Part shown: in pieces, positions 36,101 through 44,120 of the stretch
How the letters are laid out: each line of letters starts with the position of its first letter
How positions within the stretch are numbered: position 1 is the first letter of the stretch
From: CAIYWZ01 sp964497925
Lineage (GTDB): Bacteria; Pseudomonadota; Alphaproteobacteria; CAIYWZ01
Length of the DNA: 64,000 bases
Assembly: GCA_964497925.1 (NCBI GenBank)
Contig: CAZCFE010000002.1
Coordinates: 59,025-123,024, forward strand
Direction: 5' to 3'
Notes under the pieces: model-generated
The model's database searches: none
The model's input: only the letters and a program-made list of their open reading frames with translations
Told to the model about the DNA's origin: nothing
Position numbers and translations under genes: made by a program

Positions 36101-36566
36101 TATATGAAGAGAAATGTTTTGCGTCATCCAGTTTTTTTGCCTTGAGGTGTCTCCCTAAAGTCCCTTTATGTCCGCTTGAGAGAATGATAAGGCCAGAAGA
36201 TAGTTCTTCTAGCCAAGGATATGTGATAAGGGCTGTTCCTGATTGTTGACCATCTAGAAAGCTTTTTGTTACAAGTTTTAAGAGATTTTTATACCCCAAC
36301 TCATTTTGTGCAAAAACAGTTATTTCATCTTGAAAATTTAAGAAGTCTTTGGTTGATGAAATTTGCAAGATGCAGCCAATGATTGGTTGAATCCCTTTTT
36401 CGTAAAGAGATTTTGAAAATTCAAGAGCTCCAAAAAGGTTTCCTGAATCACAAAGGCCAAGAGCTGGAAATTCATGTTCTTTAGCCAAAGTGACATAATC
36501 AGGAATTTTAATCGCCCCTTGTGAAAGGGAATATGCTGTATGGTTTTTTAGAGGGATATAGCTCAG
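33138..36566 (-). CDS. dnaE: DNA polymerase III alpha subunit DnaE
   Basis: Replicative polymerase, 1142 residues if started at 36566. The PHP domain begins Leu-Lys-Asn-His-Thr-Ala-Tyr-Ser-Leu; the catalytic Pro-Asp-Phe-Asp-Val-Asp-Phe is near 401-407; the tail has helix-hairpin-helix and OB-fold regions. The first usual start codon in frame (TTG 36488) would delete the first 26 residues, including conserved PHP residues. A CTG at 36566-36564 has AAAGGA at a 7-base spacing (36579-36574). No ATG, GTG or TTG lies between the upstream stop and that CTG. I therefore place the start at CTG. The gene overlaps no neighbour but its ribosome site overlaps the alaS stop. Confidence 0.9.
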   Translation of the reverse strand: MSYIPLKNHTAYSLSQGAIKIPDYVTLAKEHEFPALGLCDSGNLFGALEFSKSLYEKGIQPIIGCILQISSTKDFLNFQDEITVFAQNELGYKNLLKLVTKSFLDGQQSGTALITYPWLEELSSGLIILSSGHKGTLGRHLKAKKLDDAKHFSSYMKNTFNERFYIEISRHNLKEESSIEDSSLNLAYDLDIPIVATNEVFFKKREDHEAQDALLCISQSVKVSEENRFRLTNEHYLKSNLEMSELFKDLPESLENTFLIAQRCCHWAKPHAPMLPKFPLENEKEDTELEKQALAGLESRLENQVFSQSMQQEEKDKIREIYTSRLHFEMDVIKKMGFPGYFLIVSDFIKWAKSQSIPVGPGRGSGAGSCVAWSLMITDIDPIRFGLIFERFLNPERVSMPDFDVDFCQDRRDEVINYVRDKYGADRVSQIITFGKFQAKMIIKDVGRVLDVPYFQSDRFSKLIPNNPANPIGLQEAIDSEPLIQAAINEDETIKKMTQLALKLEGLYRHASTHAAGVIIGDRPIVEVAALYHDQKSPLPAVQYSMKYAEMAGLMKFDFLGLKTLTILADAVKIIHKTHNMDVNLLTIPLDDLKTFDLLNRLETIGIFQIESPGMKDVVKRMRPDRFEDIIALVALYRPGPMDDIPRYCACKHGDEEVHIPHPLIHDILSPTYGVMVYQEQVMQIAQVMCGYTLGGADLLRRAMGKKIKSEMDEQRSRFVSGAIEKGVTDKTANLVFDQVAKFAGYGFNKSHAAPYAFISYQTAYLKANFPAEFMASTMTHDRHNTDKLSIYVAELKRMSIELLPPDINASKEIFTVENGAVRYALTALKGVGSDSVLQIMQESQKRKFQDIYDFARRMDPKVLNKKLMESLIQGGAFDQIHPNRAELFENIENLSIFNTQVFIEKQSAQLTLFGQASDNIPIPKMTKSPGWSDKEKAEREYKAVGFFLTSHPLEQYHYFLSRRGITTSYDLSFMKSAGVIKLVGIIHSVNIKTSKTGKKYAFVQLSDSYGNFEITLFSESLEKFRNHLEVNKIIVINTQIKIETKEDTEEETIRLLTENIQPFEHFLIDQNNYIQIYIKDHNSLPKIQNLLKSDQGVKVYLKFIVSTSSHFIHISPSTGVELSSQSLIDLEQIPGIEVKWL

Positions 36567-36570
36567 GGGA

Positions 36571-39201
36571 CTATCCTTTGATCATATTTTCAATTAAATC
36601 AAAAGCCGCTTGAATTCCTGACGGGGAATTTCCTCCTGCTTGCGCAAACTCTTTTCTTCCTCCTCCACCTTTGCCTCCAATTGCTTCAACACATCCTTTG
36701 ATTAAAATTACAGCATCAAATCTATCGCATAAATCATTTGTAATACCGATTAAAATAGACACTTTATTCTCATCAACACCAGCAATAGCATATATTCCTG
36801 AGCCATTTTTTGCTTTCATTTCATCCAAAAACGAACGCATTTGAGAAGGGGATAGTTTTTCAACAGATTGTGTAAATAAGGTAATTCCGTGGATATCTTT
36901 TTTGGTCATGCTGTTATTGTTGTTTTGCGCAAGTTTAAGTTTTAAATCTCGAACTTCGCGCTCTAGTTCTTTTGCGCTATCAATAGAATTTTGAACCTTT
37001 ATCATGAGATCACGTTTATTCGTCTTGAAAAGCAGCATAATATCTTCAAGTAAGGCATCATTTTGCTTTGTATACTCCAAAACTGCAAAAGATGTTATTG
37101 CTTCGATTCGGCGAATTCCAGATGCAACACTTGACTCGCTTGTAATTTTAAATAGGCCAATTTCCCCTGTATTATGAACATGTGTTCCTCCACATAATTC
37201 TACAGAATAAGGAGCATTTGATCCATGCCCCATAGAAACTACGCGAACTTCATCCCCATATTTTTCACCAAAAAGGGCCATAGCTCCTGATTGAACAGCT
37301 TCATCTGAGTTCATGATTTTAGTAAATGTAGGAGAGCTTTGCTTGATAAGAGAATTGACCTTATTTTCGATTTCTTCTAACTCTTCGGCGGTTAAAGGAA
37401 CGGAATGTGAAAAATCAAATCGCAATTTTTCAGGTGCAACCAAAGACCCTTTTTGTGTGACATGGTCACCTAAAACTTCTCTTAATACACCATGAAGTAG
37501 ATGGGTTGCTGAATGGTTTGCTGCAATTGTTGATCTTCGTGAAATATCAATTTGAAAGTTGGCAGGAGTGTCGATATTTAATGTGCCACTGATACATTCT
37601 CCATAGTGGAGCCATAAAGCGCTGAGTTTTTTGATGCAATCTGAAACTTGAAATATGCCACTTGGAGTTGTAATTGTTCCGCAATCTCCAATTTGCCCTC
37701 CAGATTCAGCATAAAATGGAGTTTGATTGGATAGGATAAACCCTTTTTGACCTTGAGTTATAAGGCTTGTGTGCTTTCCATCTACAATGAATGCTTGTAA
37801 CATACCTTGCGCTTCATGTGTGTCATATCCTAAAAATTCAGTTGTGCCGAGTTTTTCTTGTAACTCATACCAGATTTCCTCAGTGGCTGTTTGCCCCGAT
37901 CCGGACCATGATTTTCTAGCATCTTGTTTTTGTTTCTCCATAGATTTTTCAAAACTTTGTGTGTCTACGGTGATATTTTTAGACTTTAAAACGTCTTGTG
38001 TTAAATCAAGTGGAAAACCATAAGTATCGTAAAGCTTAAAAGCTGTTTCTCCAGAAAACACATCTCCAGATGAAAGCGATTTGCTTTCATTGCTTAAAAG
38101 AGTCATGCCGCGATCAAGGGTTTCTTTAAATCTTGATTCTTCAAGTTTAAGTGTTTCTGTGATCAGGCTTTGTGCGCGTATTAGCTCAGGATAGGCTTCT
38201 CCCATTTCGTGTATTAGAGAAGGGGTTAGTTTATGCAATAAAAGATCTTTATAGCCAAGTAAATGAACGTGGCGCATAGCTCTTCTCATGATACGACGTA
38301 AAACATAGCCCCTACCTTCATTTGAAGGCATTACACCGTCCGCCATTAAAAAGCTAGCGCTTCGTAAATGGTCCGCGATAACGCGGTGAGAAGCTATTAA
38401 ATCTGGGTTATCTGCGCCTGTGAGTTCTAGTGAGGTTCGAATTAGTGTTTGAAAAAGGTCGATATCATAATTATTGTGTTTTCCTTGCAGGACTGAGGCA
38501 ATTCTTTCAAGGCCCATCCCTGTGTCAATAGAGGGCTTTGGGAGAGGAATTCGTTCTTCTTTTGACTTTTGCTCGAATTGCATAAAAACAAGATTCCAAA
38601 TCTCAATAAACCTATCACCATCTTGATCTGGAGATCCTGGAGGGCCACCAAAAATATGATCCCCATGATCATAAAAGATTTCAGAACATGGCCCACATGG
38701 CCCCGTATCTCCCATGGACCAGAAGTTATCTGATGTAGGGATTCTAATAATTTTAGAATCGGGAATCCCGGCAATATTTTTCCATAAATCAGCAGCATCT
38801 TCATCTTGTGAATAAACAGTGACCAGCAATTTCGAAGGAGATAACCCCCATTCTTTTGTAATTAATCTCCAAGCAAAATCGATAGCATCTTTTTTAAAGT
38901 AATCCCCAAAGCTAAAATTTCCAAGCATTTCAAAGAATGTATGATGGCGGGCTGTGTACCCAACATTTTCAAGATCATTATGTTTTCCACCTGCTCTTAC
39001 ACACTTCTGAGTTGTTGCAGCGCGTGGTGAGCTGGGGTGAGCTGATCCTGTGAAATAATCTTTAAATTGAACCATTCCTGCGTTTGTGAAAAGCAGAGAT
39101 GGGTCATTTCTTGGGACAAGAGGGCTCGAGGAAATAACCTCATGACCTTCTCTTTTAAAAAAATCAAGGAAAGATGATCGAATTTGCTTGACTTGAGTCA
39201 T
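36571..39201 (-). CDS. alaS: Alanyl-tRNA synthetase
   Basis: Class II synthetase, 876 residues, full length. N-terminal catalytic core (Asn-Asp-Pro-Ser-Leu-Leu-Phe-Thr-Asn-Ala-Gly-Met), editing domain with Ala-Thr-His-Leu-Leu-His and Cys-Gly-Gly-Thr-His zinc residues, then a coiled-coil and C-terminal Gly-Gly-Lys-Gly-Gly-Gly-Gly-Arg dimer segment. The start shares one base with the recA stop (TAATG). Confidence 0.96.
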   Translation of the reverse strand: MTQVKQIRSSFLDFFKREGHEVISSSPLVPRNDPSLLFTNAGMVQFKDYFTGSAHPSSPRAATTQKCVRAGGKHNDLENVGYTARHHTFFEMLGNFSFGDYFKKDAIDFAWRLITKEWGLSPSKLLVTVYSQDEDAADLWKNIAGIPDSKIIRIPTSDNFWSMGDTGPCGPCSEIFYDHGDHIFGGPPGSPDQDGDRFIEIWNLVFMQFEQKSKEERIPLPKPSIDTGMGLERIASVLQGKHNNYDIDLFQTLIRTSLELTGADNPDLIASHRVIADHLRSASFLMADGVMPSNEGRGYVLRRIMRRAMRHVHLLGYKDLLLHKLTPSLIHEMGEAYPELIRAQSLITETLKLEESRFKETLDRGMTLLSNESKSLSSGDVFSGETAFKLYDTYGFPLDLTQDVLKSKNITVDTQSFEKSMEKQKQDARKSWSGSGQTATEEIWYELQEKLGTTEFLGYDTHEAQGMLQAFIVDGKHTSLITQGQKGFILSNQTPFYAESGGQIGDCGTITTPSGIFQVSDCIKKLSALWLHYGECISGTLNIDTPANFQIDISRRSTIAANHSATHLLHGVLREVLGDHVTQKGSLVAPEKLRFDFSHSVPLTAEELEEIENKVNSLIKQSSPTFTKIMNSDEAVQSGAMALFGEKYGDEVRVVSMGHGSNAPYSVELCGGTHVHNTGEIGLFKITSESSVASGIRRIEAITSFAVLEYTKQNDALLEDIMLLFKTNKRDLMIKVQNSIDSAKELEREVRDLKLKLAQNNNNSMTKKDIHGITLFTQSVEKLSPSQMRSFLDEMKAKNGSGIYAIAGVDENKVSILIGITNDLCDRFDAVILIKGCVEAIGGKGGGGRKEFAQAGGNSPSGIQAAFDLIENMIKG

Positions 39202-40226
39202 TATTCGTCGCCTCCGTCATCTGGCGTGCCCATCATGGCATCAGCAACTCCGGCGACATTTGTTCTGATGACAGATTCAATCTCATCGCTAATTTCTGGA
39301 TGATCTTTCAAGAACTGGCGAGCCGCTTCACGGCCTTGGCCAATTTTGGTTCCTTTATAAGAGTACCAAGATCCAGCCTTATCTACCACTTCTGCTTTAA
39401 CTCCTAAATCAAGAATTTCACCTGTTTTTGAAATTCCTTCGCCATACATAATATCAAAGTCAACAACGCGGAAGGGTGGAGCAACTTTATTTTTTACAAC
39501 TTTTACGCGTGTTTGATTTCCAACAACGTTTTCTTTGTCTTTGATAGCGCCAATTCTGCGGATATCAAGACGTACAGATGCGTAGAACTTTAAGGCATTT
39601 CCGCCTGTTGTTGTTTCTGGGTTTCCAAACATAACACCAATTTTTTGACGAATTTGATTGATGAAGATGATCAGGCAGTTTGTCCTTGCAACAGATCCGG
39701 TTAGTTTACGTAAGGCCTGACTCATAAGCCTTGCTTGAAGGCCCATATGGCTGTCCCCCATCTCTCCTTCAAGCTCTGCTTTAGGGACAAGGGCAGCAAC
39801 GCTGTCAATCACCAAAACATCAACCGCACCTGATCTTACAAGTGTATCAGCAATTTCGAGTGCCTGCTCTCCGGCATCAGGTTGAGAAATCAAGAGATCA
39901 TCTAAGTTAACACCTAGTTTTTTAGCATAACCTGGGTCTAAAGCATGTTCGGCATCAACAAACGCGCATGTGCCACCTTTTTTTTGAGCCTGAGCAACAA
40001 CGTGAAGAGCAAGAGTGGTTTTCCCAGATGACTCAGGACCATAGATTTCAACAATTCTCCCACAAGGAAGACCGCCTATGCCAAGAGCAATATCAAGCCC
40101 CAAAGATCCTGTTGAAATGGATTCGATTTCGACATTGGTTTGACCTCCCAACTTCATAATAGAGCCTTTACCAAAAGAGCGTTCAATTTGTGTAATAGCG
40201 GCATCTAATGCTTTTATTTTATCCAT
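39201..40226 (-). CDS. recA: Recombinase RecA
   Basis: Homologous recombination and SOS coprotease. 341 residues. Walker A Gly-Pro-Glu-Ser-Ser-Gly-Lys-Thr at 63-70, loop and Walker B Val-Leu-Val-Ile-Asp-Ser, and an acidic C-terminal tail (Asp-Asp-Gly-Gly-Asp-Glu). No GTTC-N7-GTTC LexA box of alphaproteobacteria is seen upstream, so SOS control is not supported. It is upstream of alaS. Confidence 0.97.
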   Translation of the reverse strand: MDKIKALDAAITQIERSFGKGSIMKLGGQTNVEIESISTGSLGLDIALGIGGLPCGRIVEIYGPESSGKTTLALHVVAQAQKKGGTCAFVDAEHALDPGYAKKLGVNLDDLLISQPDAGEQALEIADTLVRSGAVDVLVIDSVAALVPKAELEGEMGDSHMGLQARLMSQALRKLTGSVARTNCLIIFINQIRQKIGVMFGNPETTTGGNALKFYASVRLDIRRIGAIKDKENVVGNQTRVKVVKNKVAPPFRVVDFDIMYGEGISKTGEILDLGVKAEVVDKAGSWYSYKGTKIGQGREAARQFLKDHPEISDEIESVIRTNVAGVADAMMGTPDDGGDE

Positions 40227-40258
40227 AATTTTTATCCTTATAAAATTGATTCATTTTA

Positions 40259-40287
40259 AGTATATATAAATGTCAGTGTTTCATCAA
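40259..40287 (-). promoter_or_regulatory. Candidate recA promoter
   Basis: On the minus strand TTGATG (40287-40282), a 17-base spacer and TATACT (40264-40259), 33 bases before the recA ATG; AAGGA follows as ribosome binding site. Confidence 0.55.
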
Positions 40288-40348
40288 GAAAGTTATCAAA
40301 TAATTTTATACATAAAAGATTGTGGTTATAAATCCAAAAACAAGAATA

Positions 40349-41125
40349 TCAGAAAGAATTTCTTTCAAATTCGGCAATTTCAAACAAAATTTCGAATCCT
40401 AACCTTTCGTAAACAGGAGCTCCTTCGCTCGAAGCTCCTAAGAAACAGTGAGTGACACCTAAATCATAAGCGTAATTTAAAGCATGCTGCATTAACGCTG
40501 TTGCGTGCCCACGTCTTGTGTATGCAGGAATGGTTCCAACATCATCGATTCTGCCTGTCTTTCCTTGGATTGAAAGGGTAATTGATGCAACAGGCAGATG
40601 GTTTTCATACGATGTAAAATGATAAAAGTTTTGAGCTTTTTGATGAATGGCTGCATATTTTAGAGAGCTCTCAGGTGTTCCGCCAAAGGCCTGTGTTAAA
40701 GGGATTGCCCATTTTGTTAGATGATCATTCATAAATTTGATAATTTTGTCATTTGGTGTGATAAATTTTCCTTGAAGCTTGATGCCCATTGCTTTTGATT
40801 TGTCATGTAAATGAAAATTTGGATGTTTAAAATTATCACTTATTATGACCCAAGGGGAAGATTTTTGTGCGTAAAATTCCTCAAAAATCTCCATGACGCC
40901 GATGTCTTCAATAACGGCAGGATTTAAATGAGGCTCTTCCATTCCCGTGTAATAGGCGCAATTTTTGCCAATTCTTAAAATATCTTGAGAAATTGAGGAG
41001 AGAAAATAATCTTGTGCTATGTTGAACATTTCTTTCATGTGGATTTCCTTTTCTGATGATCCCATTAAGAGGGAAGGGCAGATGGTGAATATCAGAAGTA
41101 TTTTGAATATAATCTGCATCGTCAT
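40349..41125 (-). CDS. GNAT acetyltransferase with N-terminal signal peptide
   Basis: 258 residues. The C-terminal 90 residues form a GNAT core: Gly-Thr-Ile-Pro-Ala-Tyr-Thr-Arg-Arg-Gly-His-Ala (acetyl-CoA pyrophosphate loop) and Val-Tyr-Glu-Arg-Leu-Gly-Phe near the end. The N-terminus looks like a signal peptide (Met-Gln-Ile-Ile-Phe-Lys-Ile-Leu-Leu-Ile-Phe-Thr-Ile-Cys, then Pro-Ser-Leu-Leu-Met-Gly-Ser-Ser). GNAT enzymes are usually cytosolic, so export would be unusual and would suit an effector. Start Met may be the first or the third codon. Substrate unknown. Its promoter would be in the region shared with rplU. Confidence 0.68.
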   Translation of the reverse strand: MTMQIIFKILLIFTICPSLLMGSSEKEIHMKEMFNIAQDYFLSSISQDILRIGKNCAYYTGMEEPHLNPAVIEDIGVMEIFEEFYAQKSSPWVIISDNFKHPNFHLHDKSKAMGIKLQGKFITPNDKIIKFMNDHLTKWAIPLTQAFGGTPESSLKYAAIHQKAQNFYHFTSYENHLPVASITLSIQGKTGRIDDVGTIPAYTRRGHATALMQHALNYAYDLGVTHCFLGASSEGAPVYERLGFEILFEIAEFERNSF

Positions 41126-41260
41126 GTCTTTCTTGTTTGTGAAATATTAATAAAAAACAAGTGGAATTTCAAGATAAAAATTGAAAAGATTGAAAAAAGA
41201 TTAAAGGGGCAGACATGATTGAGAATCGTTTGGTTTTATAAAAATAAATCACAAAAAAGC

Positions 41261-41289
41261 TTGACACAAAGCATGGCTTGCGATATAAA
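41261..41289 (+). promoter_or_regulatory. Promoter of rplU-rpmA
   Basis: TTGACA at 41261-41266, 17-base spacer, TATAAA at 41284-41289, 40 bases before the rplU ATG. Nearly perfect sigma70-type promoter. It lies in the 203-base divergent gap between the GNAT gene and rplU. Confidence 0.8.
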
Positions 41290-41328
41290 GACACATATTT
41301 TATGGATTTACTTAAAAGGATAAGCATA

Positions 41329-41646
41329 ATGTTTGCAGTAGTAAAAACTGGTGGGAAGCAATATAAAGTCAGCAGCAATGATGTGATCATTGTTGAAAAA
41401 TTGCCGGGTGAAGCTGGATCACATATCACATTAACTGACATTTTTATGATCGGAGATAGCGACTCTACAATCGTTGGAACGCCAACTGTTGCAGGCGCAA
41501 AGGTTATTGCCGAAGTTTTGGAACAATCAAAAGGAGACAAAGTTTTGATTTTCAAAAAGCGTCGTCGTCATACTTATCGTCGTTTTAAAGGGCATCGTCA
41601 AGAACGTACAGTTCTTCGCGTAAAAGAAATTCAAAAAGCATCTTAA
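41329..41646 (+). CDS. rplU: 50S ribosomal protein L21
   Basis: 105 residues, with the N-terminal Met-Phe-Ala-Val-Val-Lys-Thr-Gly-Gly-Lys-Gln-Tyr and the basic Lys-Lys-Arg-Arg-Arg-His-Thr-Tyr-Arg-Arg segment. The ATG at 41329 has AAAAGGA at 41314-41320 at 8-base spacing. An in-frame TTG at 41278 inside the promoter gives a longer frame, which I reject. Confidence 0.96.
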   Translation: MFAVVKTGGKQYKVSSNDVIIVEKLPGEAGSHITLTDIFMIGDSDSTIVGTPTVAGAKVIAEVLEQSKGDKVLIFKKRRRHTYRRFKGHRQERTVLRVKEIQKAS

Positions 41647-41662
41647 TTTTTAGGAGTTTGTT

Positions 41663-41920
41663 ATGGCACATAAGAAGGCTGGTGGTAGTTCTAGGAACGG
41701 AAGAGATTCTGCTGGGAAACGCCTTGGCGTAAAAAAATTTGGTGGAGAAGAAGTTACAGCAGGTAACATTATTATTCGTCAGCGTGGAACAAAATATAAA
41801 CCAGGCTTAAATGTTGGTTTAGGCCGTGATCACACAATATTTTCTTTGATAGATGGTCGTGTTGAGTTCAAAAGAACTCTTAAAGATCGTCCTGTTGTTT
41901 CTGTGGTTGCCGCACAATAA
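41663..41920 (+). CDS. rpmA: 50S ribosomal protein L27
   Basis: 85 residues: Met-Ala-His-Lys-Lys-Ala-Gly-Gly-Ser-Ser, then Arg-Asn-Gly-Arg-Asp-Ser. The N-terminus needs no processing, unlike Firmicutes L27. It is co-transcribed with rplU and followed by a terminator before obgE. Confidence 0.97.
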   Translation: MAHKKAGGSSRNGRDSAGKRLGVKKFGGEEVTAGNIIIRQRGTKYKPGLNVGLGRDHTIFSLIDGRVEFKRTLKDRPVVSVVAAQ

Positions 41921-41931
41921 TTCGTCTTTTG

Positions 41932-41969
41932 AAACCTTATATGAGTCCATATAAGGTTTTTTCTTTTAA
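41932..41969 (+). terminator. Rho-independent terminator after rpmA
   Basis: AAACCTTATATG (41932-41943) pairs perfectly with 41948-41959 around a 4-base loop, followed by a T-rich run. It separates rplU-rpmA from obgE, though readthrough to obgE, as in many bacteria, is possible. Confidence 0.85.
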
Positions 41970-42001
41970 TAGTGTAAATTTTCAATATGAATGTAGTTTA
42001 A

Positions 42002-43003
42002 ATGAAGTTTCTTGATCAAGTTAAAATTTATCTTAAGTCTGGAAATGGTGGTCCTGGTTGTACCAGTTTTAGACGTGAAAAATTTGTTGAGTACGGCGGC
42101 CCTGATGGAGGGGATGGCGGTAAAGGTGGAGACGTCATTGTTCATGTTGTTGAAAATTTAAACACGCTTATTGATTATCGGTATCAACAGCATTTTAAAG
42201 CTCAAAGTGGCCAAAATGGCATGGGCAGAAATCGTTCGGGTAAAAAAGGTGATGATATCATTTTGAAAGTTCCTGTTGGAACTCAGATTTTTGATGAATT
42301 CAAAGAAGAAGTTTTGCATGATTGTGTGACTGTTGATGAGACCTTTGTTTTGCTTCGTGGGGGTGATGGTGGTTTTGGGAATGCGCACTATAAATCCTCC
42401 ACTAATCAAGCGCCATACAGGAACGATCCAGGGTGGCCAGGCATTGAAAGCTGGGTATGGCTTCAATTAAAGCTTATCGCTGATGTTGGGCTTGTAGGCC
42501 TTCCAAATGCTGGCAAATCAACATTTTTATCAAGGGTAAGTCGCGCAAAGCCAAAAATTGCAGATTATCCGTTTACAACATTGCATCCTCAATTGGGTGT
42601 TGTTTATGCTGGAGACGAAGAGTTTGTTGTTGCGGATCTTCCAGGCCTTATTGAAGGTGCGCATGAAGGTGTGGGCCTTGGTGACAGGTTTTTAGGGCAC
42701 GCAGAAAGATGTTCAGCACTTATTCATTTAATTGATGCAACGCAAGAACATCCTCTTGAAAGTTATGACATTATCCGTCAAGAACTTGAACTCTATGGCG
42801 ATGTTTTGGGAAAAAAACAAGAAGTTATTGTTTTTAATAAAACAGATGCTCTTTTGGATGATGAATTGGCAGAAAAAATTGAAATTTTTAAGCAAGAAGT
42901 GGGAATTACACCAATGTTGATTTCTGCAGTTTCAGGAAATGGTATTGATAAAGTCCTGTATGAACTTTTAAAAATCATCCACATTAGCCGAGCGTCTAAA
43001 TAA
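42002..43003 (+). CDS. obgE: GTPase ObgE
   Basis: Ribosome-assembly and stress GTPase. 333 residues: glycine-rich Obg fold at the N-terminus (Lys-Ser-Gly-Asn-Gly-Gly-Pro-Gly), P-loop Gly-Leu-Pro-Asn-Ala-Gly-Lys-Ser at 166-173, Asp-Leu-Pro-Gly-Leu-Ile (G3) and Phe-Asn-Lys-Thr-Asp (G4). The variable C-terminal OCT domain of some species is absent. Confidence 0.96.
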   Translation: MKFLDQVKIYLKSGNGGPGCTSFRREKFVEYGGPDGGDGGKGGDVIVHVVENLNTLIDYRYQQHFKAQSGQNGMGRNRSGKKGDDIILKVPVGTQIFDEFKEEVLHDCVTVDETFVLLRGGDGGFGNAHYKSSTNQAPYRNDPGWPGIESWVWLQLKLIADVGLVGLPNAGKSTFLSRVSRAKPKIADYPFTTLHPQLGVVYAGDEEFVVADLPGLIEGAHEGVGLGDRFLGHAERCSALIHLIDATQEHPLESYDIIRQELELYGDVLGKKQEVIVFNKTDALLDDELAEKIEIFKQEVGITPMLISAVSGNGIDKVLYELLKIIHISRASK

Positions 43004-43081
43004 CTCATAAATTTACTATTCTTTAACTATCGTTTTATATGATGTACTTGAAAGCTTAAACAAGTATGCCAGAGGAACGAT

Positions 43082-43462
43082 ATGGTTACAAATACTTCCA
43101 TTCTTATAGTTGATGATTATAAAACAATGCTTAAAATTATGAGCAATTTATTAAAGCAACTTGGATTTCAGGACATTACAGAAGCATCAAATGGAGAAAT
43201 GGCGTTGCAAAAGTTACATAATCGTAAATACGATTTGATTATTTCTGATTGGAGTATGGGGCCCATGAGTGGCCTTGATTTATTAAAAGAAGTAAGATCA
43301 ACGCCGGAGCTTTCGCATATACCTTTCATTATGGTGACAGCTGAAAGTAAAACGGAAAATGTTTTAGCAGCAAAAGAGGCTGGGGTTTCAACATATATTG
43401 TGAAGCCCTTTAATGTGTTGACACTTAAAGGAAAGCTTATTTCTATTTTAGGGCAATTTTGA
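43082..43462 (+). CDS. Single-domain response regulator, CheY-like
   Basis: 126-residue receiver domain with all key residues: Asp11-Asp12 acidic pair, phosphorylated Asp56 (Ile-Ser-Asp-Trp-Ser-Met), Thr86 and Lys108 (Lys-Pro-Phe). There is no output domain. The match is to CheY or a similar stand-alone receiver; no kinase or chemotaxis gene is close by. AGAGGA precedes the ATG. Confidence 0.9.
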   Translation: MVTNTSILIVDDYKTMLKIMSNLLKQLGFQDITEASNGEMALQKLHNRKYDLIISDWSMGPMSGLDLLKEVRSTPELSHIPFIMVTAESKTENVLAAKEAGVSTYIVKPFNVLTLKGKLISILGQF

Positions 43463-43540
43463 TTTAAGTCTTAACGAATTTTTAAGATTCCCATGCAAAA
43501 CTGTCTTTGATACGAAAAAATGCTGTAAGGGGTTTAAATA

Positions 43541-44104
43541 ATGAAAATAATGTTAATGTTAATGATGGCCGGGGTTTTAGGATTTAAAACAAATGCATTT
43601 GCATCTGATAGATATACAAATGAAGCCCCTCTGGGCGATGATCGTTTTATGGATGGGGGAATGGGGATGAATGATGACTCTAACCTTCTTGATGATATCA
43701 AGCCTACAAAGAAAAAAAAGAAAAAACCTCTATTGGATGATCCTATAATGGATGATGGGTTTTCAGAACAATTAGAAAAACCTAAAAAAGAACGAAAAAG
43801 AAAAGCATCAGATGATGATTCATTGAAAGTATCAAAGAAGAAGCATAAAAAAGAATTTTTTGAAGAAATTAAAGCCTCCAAAGCAAAATTTGATAAAGCT
43901 TGTGAAAAAGTTGATTTAATCGAAGACCTTAATCAACAAGATGAAGCAAGGAGCATTTGTGGAGCAAAAGATCCTTTTGCCTCTGGAACAAATGATGCGC
44001 CATCAGAAGATAAATTCAAAGATGATATGCCCGGTGGTGATAGAGCGTTTGATGATTCTTTTTCAAGTGAGAAGTCTAGCAAAAAAAGAGCTCGTGATTA
44101 TTGA
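43541..44104 (+). CDS. Exported Lys/Asp-rich low-complexity protein
   Basis: 187 residues. Signal peptide Met-Lys-Ile-Met-Leu-Met-Leu-Met-Met-Ala-Gly, likely cut after Ala-Phe-Ala. The mature part is disordered-looking, with Asp-rich stretches and four basic clusters: Lys-Pro-Thr-Lys-Lys-Lys-Lys-Lys-Lys-Pro, Lys-Lys-Glu-Arg-Lys-Arg-Lys, Lys-Lys-Lys-His-Lys-Lys and Lys-Lys-Arg-Ala-Arg. These look like eukaryotic nuclear localisation signals. Two cysteines. Family unknown. AAGGGG precedes the ATG. Confidence 0.75.
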   Translation: MKIMLMLMMAGVLGFKTNAFASDRYTNEAPLGDDRFMDGGMGMNDDSNLLDDIKPTKKKKKKPLLDDPIMDDGFSEQLEKPKKERKRKASDDDSLKVSKKKHKKEFFEEIKASKAKFDKACEKVDLIEDLNQQDEARSICGAKDPFASGTNDAPSEDKFKDDMPGGDRAFDDSFSSEKSSKKRARDY

Positions 44105-44120
44105 GTAAAGGTGTTTTGTG

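Noticed and set aside
40227..40348. LexA box upstream of recA
   Set aside because: No GTTC-N7-GTTC or CTGT-N8-ACAG pattern was seen in the leader.
41278..41328. N-terminal extension of rplU from TTG 41278
   Set aside because: It runs through the -10 box of the rplU promoter; L21 proteins begin at the ATG 41329, which has a good ribosome site.
43534..43881. Minus-strand frame of 115 codons opposite the Lys-rich gene
   Set aside because: It is the shadow of a repetitive A-rich coding strand (poly-Phe reading); no ribosome site.
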